Below, piece by piece: positions 1 to 7,217 of a stretch of DNA of 32,956 bases (the first letter of the stretch is position 1; each line of letters begins with the position of its first letter). The notes beneath the pieces are model-generated. The model saw nothing but the letters and a program-made list of their open reading frames with translations, made no database searches and was not told the origin of the DNA. Origin of the DNA: Candidatus Bipolaricaulota bacterium. Its GTDB lineage: Bacteria; Bipolaricaulota; Bipolaricaulia; Bipolaricaulales; Bipolaricaulaceae. Location: the NCBI GenBank assembly GCA_937921255.1, contig CAKZSO010000036.1, positions 1 to 32,956 of the forward strand, read 5' to 3'. The position numbers were made by a program, and so were the translations under genes.

Positions 1-12
1 GCCTGCCTCCTG

Positions 13-363
13 TCAGTAGATCATCGGATCGAGTCCGTAGGGGACATCGGACACGCAACTGCACACGATCCTGGTCTGCAAACACATCCAGACGGAGGGG
101 CAGCCCGCAATGCATCCCTGCAGACAAGGGCTGCACCACCACCAAAGGAACTCGCACAGATTAACGCACCTCGGGTCGACGTTTTGGTACCACCAAACAC
201 AGACTTCCTCGCAGTGGTAGGCTGTTCCGGGTGGGCACAGCTCGTACATGAGTTGCACAATCCCATCGGGGTTTCGGGTTGGCCAAGCCACGCTCCCATC
301 ACCTGCCAGGCCGAGGACCCCGACCGCCAGCACCAGGGCCAACCCCAAAGCCGTCGCCCGCAT
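13..363 (-). CDS. Secreted Cys/Trp-rich small protein, cassette C1 (signal peptide MRATALGLALVLAVGVLGLAGDGSVA; about 12 Cys in mature part)
   Basis: ORF with AAGGAGGTG Shine-Dalgarno just before ATG at 363; hydrophobic Sec-type signal; mature part rich in C/W (e.g. EFLWWWCSPC). Confidence 0.8.
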   Translation of the reverse strand: MRATALGLALVLAVGVLGLAGDGSVAWPTRNPDGIVQLMYELCPPGTAYHCEEVCVWWYQNVDPRCVNLCEFLWWWCSPCLQGCIAGCPSVWMCLQTRIVCSCVSDVPYGLDPMIY

Positions 364-384
364 CCCGCACCTCCTTGCAGTCTC

Positions 385-474
385 TCACTGGTCGGTCCCA
401 CCCTCGCGGACAAGGGCGAGGACCCCACGGCGAAGGATCCGTTCCAGCGGATCACCCCCTCTTCCTCGAGGCAT
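385..474 (-). CDS. Putative 29-aa upstream leader ORF of C1 (MPRGRGGDPLERILRRGVLALVREGGTDQ)
   Basis: ATG a few nt after the predicted TSS; stops 21 nt before the C1 ATG; the C-terminal motif LRRxVL(A/V)(L/V)V(R/G)EGGTx(Q/D)-stop recurs in all five modules. Confidence 0.4.
   Translation of the reverse strand: MPRGRGGDPLERILRRGVLALVREGGTDQ
402..421 (-). promoter_or_regulatory. 5'UTR hairpin (CCTCGC-8 nt-GCGAGG)
   Basis: Inverted repeat within the leader; the stem is kept in C2 (with a G-U pair) and extended in C5 (CCTCGCC/GGCGAGG). Confidence 0.4.
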
Positions 475-483
475 CGCCAACAA

Positions 484-512
484 TATATAAAGTGAACCCG
501 GAGCCACCTCAA
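484..512 (-). promoter_or_regulatory. Sigma70-type promoter of C1: -35 TTGAGG (507-512), 17-bp spacer, -10 TATATA (484-489)
   Basis: Canonical spacing; duplicated exactly upstream of C3. Confidence 0.65.
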
Positions 513-857
513 CCTCCGGGGAGGAGACCAGAAGACGAACCCGATGGCAGGGCTTCGAGCTCGACCGCGAGCACCCCGGCCCCGATCCGGTGTTGGCCGG
601 CGAACGCGGCCACTGCGCCCCGGTGGGCCCTCGGGGTGACCGTCGTCCCGCCGGCGCCCCCGGGCCGGAGCGGGTCCCGGCCGGCGGGGCGATGCGCCAC
701 GGCTCAGGGAAGGATGGGGCGTTCCTACGATTCGCCCCCCCGTGACCCAGGCCACCCCAGAACGCGGCTAGCAGGGCACCAACGCCCACCGTAGCCCTGG
801 CAACGGTCGCCCCTCGGCTGCCCCCCTCCTGCCGACCGTCATCGCCGGGGGCGCGAC

Positions 858-1667
858 CTAGAGGTCGATCCCAACCTCCCTCAGCGCGTCGCGCGCCTCC
901 CGGGCGAGCGGGGGGTTCACCCTCTCCGTAGCGGCGAGCGCATCCCGGAGCCGCGCCAGAAGCTCCTCTGCGTCCAAAACCACGCGCTCCACGAGTTCCC
1001 AGGTGTAGCGCACCGCGACTCCCAGGGTTCCCTGGGCCCGCACGGGGATCCACCCCGGCCCCGCCGCACCGTCCTCCCCGGGCCACCACGCCTGGCCCTG
1101 GTGCGAGGTGTTTCCCCAGCTCGCGGAGTAGGTGCTCGCGTACAGGCCCCCGAACGTCCCCGCCGGGACCGTGACCGCTCCGTGGGGACCGAGGGCCAGG
1201 CGGATCTCCCCTCGTCCGACGGCACCTCCGTCCAGCAGCTGCTGGAACGAGAGCGTCAACTCCAGCTCCGGCACCGGCACCGCGGGGAGGGCAACCCCCT
1301 GGACCGGGGGCATCCCTCCCCGAAGCTCAGGGACGAGGTCGAGCACCGTGGGCCATCGCAGGACCACCGGGTCCGGCCCCGCGGCGGGGGTGGCCAGAGG
1401 GGCACCGAGGCCCACGGGCCAGACGCTCAGCGTCGTCCCCCTGTCGTCGTCGCCGATGACCGCGATGGCTTGCCTCCCCCCGGGCTCGCCCACGCCCAGA
1501 AACGTGAGAGTCGTCGTGCGGGTGACGTCTCGGGCCAGATCCGTCACCTGGGCCCGGTAGACCCAACCGAGACCTGGGCCAATCCCCCCCGGCACGGGCG
1601 ACCCCGCGGCCTCAACCCCGATCCCGGAAGCGAGGACAAGACACGACAGCGCCAAGAACCTGTTCAT
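858..1667 (-). CDS. Secreted protein of unknown family (about 269 aa)
   Basis: Signal peptide MNRFLALSCLVLASGIGVEA; AAGGAGGTG SD upstream of ATG at 1667. Confidence 0.75.
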   Translation of the reverse strand: MNRFLALSCLVLASGIGVEAAGSPVPGGIGPGLGWVYRAQVTDLARDVTRTTTLTFLGVGEPGGRQAIAVIGDDDRGTTLSVWPVGLGAPLATPAAGPDPVVLRWPTVLDLVPELRGGMPPVQGVALPAVPVPELELTLSFQQLLDGGAVGRGEIRLALGPHGAVTVPAGTFGGLYASTYSASWGNTSHQGQAWWPGEDGAAGPGWIPVRAQGTLGVAVRYTWELVERVVLDAEELLARLRDALAATERVNPPLAREARDALREVGIDL

Positions 1668-1745
1668 CGCCACCTCCTTGCGTCGGGACAAACCCCAGCC
1701 ACCGCCGGTGCTCCGGGCACCCCGCGGTGGATGCTACCCATCGCT

Positions 1746-2093
1746 TCAGTACACGAGCGCCACCTCGCCTACTGAGTACGGGATAGCTTCTGGTGGGAAA
1801 GGTCCACACACGTACGACGTCCTCCACCTCAGGCAGATCGGTCCGATCACGGGCAAGACGATGAAGTTCTCGCAATACTCGCCATAGCAGCAGATGTACC
1901 ACCAGGTTAGGTCCGGGCCGCAACGCCACTTGTACCAACACCACCAGTCCGTGGGCGGGGAAGCCTGGGGGCACATTGCACAGATGGCTCCTTCATCGTC
2001 AACTGCCACCGGCCCCGCCACGCTCCCATCACCTGCCAGGCCGAGGACCCCGACCGCCAGCACCAGGGCCAACCCCAAAGCCGTCGCCCGCAT
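1746..2093 (-). CDS. Secreted Cys/Trp-rich small protein, cassette C2 (about 9 Cys)
   Basis: Signal peptide identical to C1, AAGGAGGTG SD; mature part e.g. DWWCWYKWRCGPDLTWWYICCYGEYC; the longer ORF to 2159 is rejected because of SD position and cassette homology. Confidence 0.8.
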   Translation of the reverse strand: MRATALGLALVLAVGVLGLAGDGSVAGPVAVDDEGAICAMCPQASPPTDWWCWYKWRCGPDLTWWYICCYGEYCENFIVLPVIGPICLRWRTSYVCGPFPPEAIPYSVGEVALVY

Positions 2094-2106
2094 CCCGCAC
2101 CTCCTT
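2019..2106. repeat. 88-bp copy of the signal-peptide/SD part of the module, identical to 289-376
   Basis: Direct base comparison by eye. Confidence 0.9.
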
Positions 2107-2115
2107 TTTCGTTCT

Positions 2116-2190
2116 TCAGTCAACGGTTCCGCCCTCGCCCACGACGACGAGGACCCCACGGCGAAGGATCCGTCCCCCGCAGTGGATCAC
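2116..2190 (-). CDS. Putative C2 upstream leader ORF (GTG start; (M)IHCGGRILRRGVLVVVGEGGTVD)
   Basis: Same C-terminal motif and same about 22-nt distance to the downstream ATG. Confidence 0.3.
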   Translation of the reverse strand: MIHCGGRILRRGVLVVVGEGGTVD

Positions 2191-2230
2191 CCCTCCGGGC
2201 TTTCGGTGTGCGCGCGGAGGCGACCACCGG

Positions 2231-3349
2231 CTACTCCCGGGGGTCGGAGCGCGTCTCACCTTCCTCGGCGGCAGCTGCCCCTACGAACCATAGCTGCAGG
2301 CGATCCAGGGCCGCCACCGCGAGCAGATCGCCGTCAGGGGCAAAGGAGAACGAGACGACGGGCGCTCCCACCTCCAACGTCCCGATCTCCTCCCAACGGG
2401 TGGTGTCCCGCAGGGTGACCCTCCCGTCGCTTCCCCCCGCGGCAAGGATGTCCCCCGAGGGGGCCAACGCCACCGCGTGCATCGGGAGCCCCGGACGGGC
2501 TACGGTTCTGCCGTAGTGCACGCCCCACGGGGTCGGCCAGAGGAACACCAGCCCCGGACCCGCGGAGGCCAGATCACCCGTAACGGGGTTCACGGCCAAC
2601 GCCCGTACTTCGGAGGGGTGGCCGAACAGGAGGCGAGGGGGCTCCTCCTCGTGCAGATCCCAGATTCGGATGACCCCATCGTCGAACCCGCCGATGACGT
2701 AGCGGCCCGCGACATCGAACACCACCGCCATGGCCGTTGAGACCGTGCGCCCAAGGTCGGAAGGGAGGGCGACGAGCTTCGCAACAAGGTTCCCCGTCAC
2801 CACGTCCCAGACCTTCACGGAGAACTCGGCGGTCCCCGCAGCCAGCAGGGTGCCCTGGGGGTTGAAGGCGAGGGACCAGACCGCCGATGGATGATCGAGG
2901 ACCCGAAGGACCGTCCCGGTATCCAGGCTCCACAGGAACAGCTTGCCATCGCGGCCGCCGGACGCCAGCACGCCTCCCCCAGGGTGAAAGGCCACGGCTC
3001 CCACCTCATCGCGGTGACCTTCGAGGGTGGCGGCCACCCAGGCCGATCCGCCGATCTCCCAGAGTCGAACCCGCCCATCCGAGCTCGCCACGGCTACCCA
3101 GCGGCCGTCGGGGCTGACAGAAAGCGCCTGTAGCCGTCCGCGGTGGCCGTAGAGAACGCAATGGGTCAGAGGCCGAGATGGCGGGCACGCTGTCCAGTCC
3201 GAGGAAACCGCCGCGCTGTTCGCCGCTTGCACCGTGAGGAGCGCCGCGGCGAATACAACCAGCAGGCACTGAGCTCCTCCCCTTGAGCTGCTTAAGCACA
3301 GGTTCCCGTCTGACCAACGTCCGTCTATTCCACGCTTCCCTCGACCCAT
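2231..3349 (-). CDS. Secreted WD40-repeat beta-propeller protein (WD40-A)
   Basis: Repeated SPDG...VxLWD units (e.g. GHRGRLQALSVSPDGRWVAVASSDGRVRLWEIGG); ATG at 3349 with GAGGGGG upstream; hydrophobic N-terminal segment. Confidence 0.8.
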   Translation of the reverse strand: MGRGKRGIDGRWSDGNLCLSSSRGGAQCLLVVFAAALLTVQAANSAAVSSDWTACPPSRPLTHCVLYGHRGRLQALSVSPDGRWVAVASSDGRVRLWEIGGSAWVAATLEGHRDEVGAVAFHPGGGVLASGGRDGKLFLWSLDTGTVLRVLDHPSAVWSLAFNPQGTLLAAGTAEFSVKVWDVVTGNLVAKLVALPSDLGRTVSTAMAVVFDVAGRYVIGGFDDGVIRIWDLHEEEPPRLLFGHPSEVRALAVNPVTGDLASAGPGLVFLWPTPWGVHYGRTVARPGLPMHAVALAPSGDILAAGGSDGRVTLRDTTRWEEIGTLEVGAPVVSFSFAPDGDLLAVAALDRLQLWFVGAAAAEEGETRSDPRE

Positions 3350-3425
3350 AGAACCCCCTCGTGGCATGCGCTCCACCTCCGAGCAGACTGAGTAGGTGCG
3401 TGTCGGGCCGAGGCCGTGGGAGGTG

Positions 3426-3842
3426 TCACCACGGAAGTCCTTCGGGCCTGAACCCCGCCCAACCGTGGGGGTCGTACATGGGCCTCGGCGTGAGCAAATC
3501 GTAGCACCGGAAGTCCGACTTGGTACGGTACTCGGTGCAAGACACGCAGTCCATCCCGCAGAGGTAGTTGCAGACTTGGGCTGCCTTGCCTGTGAGCAAG
3601 CAAAAAGCTGTGCACAACGCGAGACACCCTCCATCGAGGACTTCCCTGACGCAGATGTGCTCGATGCAGAAGGTGCACCACTTGTCGGGATACACATGAA
3701 TCCAGCACTCTTTCCATTCCGTGTATTTATCCAGTCGTGACTCCGGCGCTTCGGCCACCGGCCCCGCCACGCTCCCGTCACCTGCCACACCGAGGACCCC
3801 GACCGTCAGCATCAGGGCCAACCCCAAAACCGTCGCCCGCAT
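3426..3842 (-). CDS. Secreted Cys-rich small protein, cassette C3 (about 12 Cys)
   Basis: Signal MRATVLGLALMLTVGVLGVAGDGSVA, AAGGAGGTG SD, Cys-rich mature part. Confidence 0.8.
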   Translation of the reverse strand: MRATVLGLALMLTVGVLGVAGDGSVAGPVAEAPESRLDKYTEWKECWIHVYPDKWCTFCIEHICVREVLDGGCLALCTAFCLLTGKAAQVCNYLCGMDCVSCTEYRTKSDFRCYDLLTPRPMYDPHGWAGFRPEGLPW

Positions 3843-3863
3843 CCCGCACCTCCTTGCAGTCTC

Positions 3864-3953
3864 TCACTGGTCGGTCCCACCCTCGCGGACAAGGGCGAGG
3901 ACCGGACGGCGAAGGATCCGTTCCAGCGGATCACCCCCTCTTCCTCGAGGCAT
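3864..3953 (-). CDS. Putative 29-aa upstream leader ORF of C3 (MPRGRGGDPLERILRRPVLALVREGGTDQ)
   Basis: Same position and near-identical sequence to 385-474. Confidence 0.4.
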   Translation of the reverse strand: MPRGRGGDPLERILRRPVLALVREGGTDQ

Positions 3954-3962
3954 CGCCAACAA

Positions 3963-3991
3963 TATATAAAGTGAACCCGGAGCCACCTCAA
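3963..3991 (-). promoter_or_regulatory. C3 promoter: -35 TTGAGG (3986-3991), 17 bp, -10 TATATA (3963-3968)
   Basis: Copy of the C1 promoter. Confidence 0.65.
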
Positions 3992-4154
3992 CCTCCGGGG
4001 AGGAGACCAGAAGACGAACCCAATGGCAGGGCTTCGAGCTCGACCTCTTTCCCATAACGTAAGGCCGCGCTGGGCCTGCCAGGGATCGCTCTACGCAGCG
4101 TTGGGGTCCGACGGATCCGTACCCACACCAGGGAGAGGACGGGGGAGACGGCCT

Positions 4155-4184
4155 GGCCCACCGGGCCCCGGGGCCCGTTGGGCC
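4155..4184 (-). terminator. Possible terminator/transcript-end structure after WD40-B (15-bp stem, one mismatch, no unpaired loop)
   Basis: GGCCCAcCGGGCCCC/GGGGCCCGtTGGGCC inverted repeat between the WD40-B stop (4202) and the C3 promoter; no U-tract. Confidence 0.4.
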
Positions 4185-4201
4185 TTCGGCCGCGCCGATC
4201 C

Positions 4202-5235
4202 TCACTCCCCCCAGGGGAGCGTCCAGACGTGGGCCGTGGCCTTCATCGCGTCGAGGGACAGCGTGACCACGAGCACCTCCTGGCCATCGGGACTGAACTC
4301 GATGAGGAGTCCGTGGGCTTTCTCCCCCGTCGGGGGGTCGATCCGACGGCAGGCCGGCAGGGACCCCAGTACCTCCCCCGAGCGGCCGTCCCAGAGGAGG
4401 ACCGTCCCGTCGGCCAAGGCCAGGGCAAACCGGCCCCCGCTCGGGTCGGCAGCCACCTGATGCACTTTCCAGCCGCTCGGAAGAAGGAGGGTGGCCGCTC
4501 TTCCGCCGCCCGGGCCTTCCCAGACCTCGATCCGCGTCGCCGCGGCCTCCCGAATCAAGAGGGCAACTTGTCCGTTGGGGAGAAGCTCAGCCGGACCGGG
4601 GAAGATCCTGGCCAGCCGGCCCTCGGCGAGATCCCAGGCCGGAGCCACGAGGGACGAGCCGGCCCCCGCGAGGCCCACGAGCCAGCGGCCATCCGGACTG
4701 AACGCCACCGGGCACACCCGTCCCAGGGGGAGGAACTCGGTGAACGAGAACCGGAGCTCCCCCGAGGCGAGGTCCCACACCCGGAGGTCTCCGTCCGGGC
4801 CGGAGGCGGGAAGCAAGGTTCCGTCCCGGCTCAGCGCGGCGCACCCGCCCCAGAGCGGCGCCGGGAACGAGGCGACCTCCCGCCCCGCCGGAACGTCCCA
4901 GACCTGGACGGTCCCGTCGCTCACGGCGATCGCCAGGAGCCCCGCCTCCGCGGTGGCGGGGCGTCCCACAAACCGAAGGCCCAGCGGGGCGAGGACTCGG
5001 CCGAGCTCCTCCCCAGAGCGGGGGTCGGTCAGCCGGACCGACCACGCGTCCACCCAGGCGAGGGAGTTCCAGCTTGCGTCGAGGCTGACGCCGGCCAAGC
5101 CGCCGCTGAACCCCTGTTCCCCCACGAGGCGAAGCTCCCCACGGAGGGGAGGCACTCTGCCCCGATCCCGCCCAACGCACCGAGGACCCCCACGCTGCCG
5201 ATCGCCAAACCCAACGCCAGCGACATCGCCCGCAT
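4202..5235 (-). pseudogene. WD40-repeat beta-propeller (WD40-B) preceded by a diverged cassette leader/signal peptide (C5) in a different frame; frameshift near 5125-5165
   Basis: The ATG with cassette-like signal MRAMSLALGLAIGSVGVLGALGGIGAECLPSVG at 5235 is out of frame with the WD40 frame ...GELRLVGEQGFSGGLAGVSLDASWNSLAWVDAW...; could be a sequencing error, a genuine frameshift or recoding. Confidence 0.65.
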
Positions 5236-5257
5236 CCCGCACCTCTTTTGCCGTTCT

Positions 5258-5359
5258 TCAGTCACCGGTTCCGCCCTCGCCCACGACGGCGAGGACCTCA
5301 CGGCGGAGCACTTCCTGGGCGACAGGGCCCTCGTGTACCCAGCGGATCCCCCCCGGCAT
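5258..5359 (-). CDS. Putative C5 upstream leader ORF (MPGGIRWVHEGPVAQEVLRREVLAVVGEGGTGD)
   Basis: MP-G start and LRRxVLAVVGEGGTxD-stop shared with the other leaders; 22 nt before the signal-peptide ATG. Confidence 0.35.
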   Translation of the reverse strand: MPGGIRWVHEGPVAQEVLRREVLAVVGEGGTGD

Positions 5360-5424
5360 CGGAGCGCGCACTGCGTTCCAGCGTCGACACGGCTTCCCGG
5401 TGAGCCCACCGGGGGGTGTCCGGC

Positions 5425-6504
5425 CTACTCCGCTCCTGACAGCTTCCCCAGGTACCACACGTAAGCCGCCCCTGTCCAGGCACTGATCCCCGAGATCAGG
5501 GCACTCCCATCAGGGCTGAACACCAGGTTGTGCACAGGGGCCCAGAACCTGCGAGGAGAATCGGGCCGTGCTCCCTCCAGGGCATCGTAGTGGGGGACGC
5601 GCACGCCCAGGACGTCCCACAGGTCGATGCGCAGCGCCTCCTCCCCCTTGGGCACGTCCCACAGGATCACAGTCAGATCGAGCGCCCCCGAGGCAAGCGC
5701 TGTGCCAGACGGGTGAAACGCAAGGCTCATCACCTCGTCGGTGTGCCCGACGAACGCCCTCACCTCACGGCCCGTGGCGACCTCCCACACCCGAACCGTG
5801 GTGTCCCGCGACCCTGACGCCAGAAGCCGCCCGTCGGCGCTGAACGCAAGACAGGTCACGGTGGCTCCGTGGCCGGGTGCGGACCAGACCTTCGTCCCGC
5901 TTGCCACATCCCACAGGTGGATGCCCCTGTCGAGCGCTGTGGCCGCGAGGGATTTCCCGTCTGGACTGAACTGGAGCTTGTACGCACTCCCGGGCGCAGC
6001 GATGCGTCGAACCTCCTCCCGGCGCTCCAGGTCCCAGATCGAAATCTCAAAGGAGCTTGCCAAGGCCAGAAGCCTCCCATCCGGAGACAGCGCGATGTCC
6101 CCCGGGAATCCTGGGGGGGCAGCGACGGAGAACAGCTCCACCCCAGACGGGATTTCCCACACGATCAGCCTTCCATCCGAGCGAAACGCTGCAAGGAGCT
6201 TCCCATCGGAGCTGACGGCAGGGAAGCCGAACTTCATCCACGGCGTGGGGACGTTGAGTCGGACCAGTTCATGTCCCGTCTGAAGATCAGTGACAAGGAT
6301 GGCCCTTGCCCAACTCAGGTAGACTCCTACCTGCCAGCCCGGGTCGACGGCCACAAGGCTGGACCAGGCAGGCATGGGAAGCTCAACGAACGTGAGCGAC
6401 GTGTCCGGCCACCGGCTGACCTCTCGCCAAACCGGGTTGCCCACTGCTTCCAGCGGTAAGAGCACCAGAGCCAACACGAGCGGAACTGCCAGAATTCTCA
6501 CCAT
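5425..6504 (-). CDS. Secreted WD40-repeat beta-propeller protein (WD40-C)
   Basis: Signal MVRILAVPLVLALVLLPLEAVG; repeated FSPDGxxLASGSRDTTVRVWEV-type units; AAGGAGGGGG SD. Confidence 0.85.
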   Translation of the reverse strand: MVRILAVPLVLALVLLPLEAVGNPVWREVSRWPDTSLTFVELPMPAWSSLVAVDPGWQVGVYLSWARAILVTDLQTGHELVRLNVPTPWMKFGFPAVSSDGKLLAAFRSDGRLIVWEIPSGVELFSVAAPPGFPGDIALSPDGRLLALASSFEISIWDLERREEVRRIAAPGSAYKLQFSPDGKSLAATALDRGIHLWDVASGTKVWSAPGHGATVTCLAFSADGRLLASGSRDTTVRVWEVATGREVRAFVGHTDEVMSLAFHPSGTALASGALDLTVILWDVPKGEEALRIDLWDVLGVRVPHYDALEGARPDSPRRFWAPVHNLVFSPDGSALISGISAWTGAAYVWYLGKLSGAE

Positions 6505-6678
6505 CTTGACCCCCTCCTTGTGTCTTCTCTCACCTACTCCCCTCCACCTTGTGAAGTACGGCCAGGAGGGCACTACGAAGCTGGTTCAAGTTCGACTATC
6601 TCGTCGTGCACGCAGCGAATCGCCTTCTGGCCTCGGAGCACGCACTCCGGTCCAACGGAGACACGTCCCCCCGATGAG

Positions 6679-6996
6679 TCATACGGGCGTGATCTCGAGA
6701 ACCCAGTACGGCAGTTGCCAGTCAGGATCGCACCAGGGCACAAACGTGCACTCAGTGTACGTGTAGCCCGACCAGCCCGTCCAACACCAGTACTGGCAAC
6801 ACAGGTAGATGACTGACGCGCACCAGCAGTTCAGGACATAGCAGTACGTGTCAGCGCCTGACAGGGAGTCGTCGCCCTGTTGGCAAGGAGTGCACCCGTA
6901 GGATCCTTCTGCCGCCCATACCACGCTCCCATCACCTGCCAGGCCGAGGACCCCGACCGCCAGCACCAGGGCCAACCCCAAAGCCGTCGCTCGCAT
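6679..6996 (-). CDS. Secreted Cys/Trp/Tyr-rich small protein, cassette C4 (about 10 Cys)
   Basis: Same signal peptide and SD; mature part e.g. YLCCQYWCWTGWSGYTYTEC. Confidence 0.8.
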   Translation of the reverse strand: MRATALGLALVLAVGVLGLAGDGSVVWAAEGSYGCTPCQQGDDSLSGADTYCYVLNCWCASVIYLCCQYWCWTGWSGYTYTECTFVPWCDPDWQLPYWVLEITPV

Positions 6997-7093
6997 CCCG
7001 CACCTCCTTGCAGTCTCTCACTGGTCGGTCCCACCCTCGCGGACAAGGGCGAGGACCGGACGGCGAAGGATCCGTTCCAGCGGATCACCCCCT
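6922..7093. repeat. 172-bp partial copy of the module (lacks the promoter half)
   Basis: About 3 differences from 289-460. Confidence 0.9.
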
Positions 7094-7217
7094 TTGGGCG
7101 GGGTCCCGACCGTCGGGGCAGGGAGGCCGGATTTGGAGGTGTCGTGCGCGGTGTGCCCACCGGGAAGGCCCAGAGGCGACCCATTACCCCGGACGGGCCG
7201 GCTCCACCCTACATTCT

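Larger units (their letters stand above)
289..566. repeat. 278-bp direct repeat copy 1 (promoter + leader + signal-peptide coding region)
   Basis: Near-identical, gap-free match to 3768-4045 (about 9 differences by eye); partial matches at 2019-2106 and 6922-7093. Confidence 0.95.
3768..4045. repeat. 278-bp direct repeat copy 2
   Basis: Matches 289-566 with constant offset 3479. Confidence 0.95.

Noticed and set aside
647-688. CCCGCCGGC...GCCGGCGGG inverted repeat between C1 and the 858-1667 gene
   Set aside because: Could be a terminator but has a long loop and no U-tract; expected by chance in such GC-rich DNA.
385-1089. Full 234-aa minus-strand ORF
   Set aside because: Overlaps the better supported 858-1667 gene out of frame and is G/R/P-rich; only its last 29 codons (the leader ORF) recur between cassettes.
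4587-5180. Minus-strand ORF overlapping WD40-B
   Set aside because: Alternate-frame, R/G/P-rich translation lacking WD40 units.
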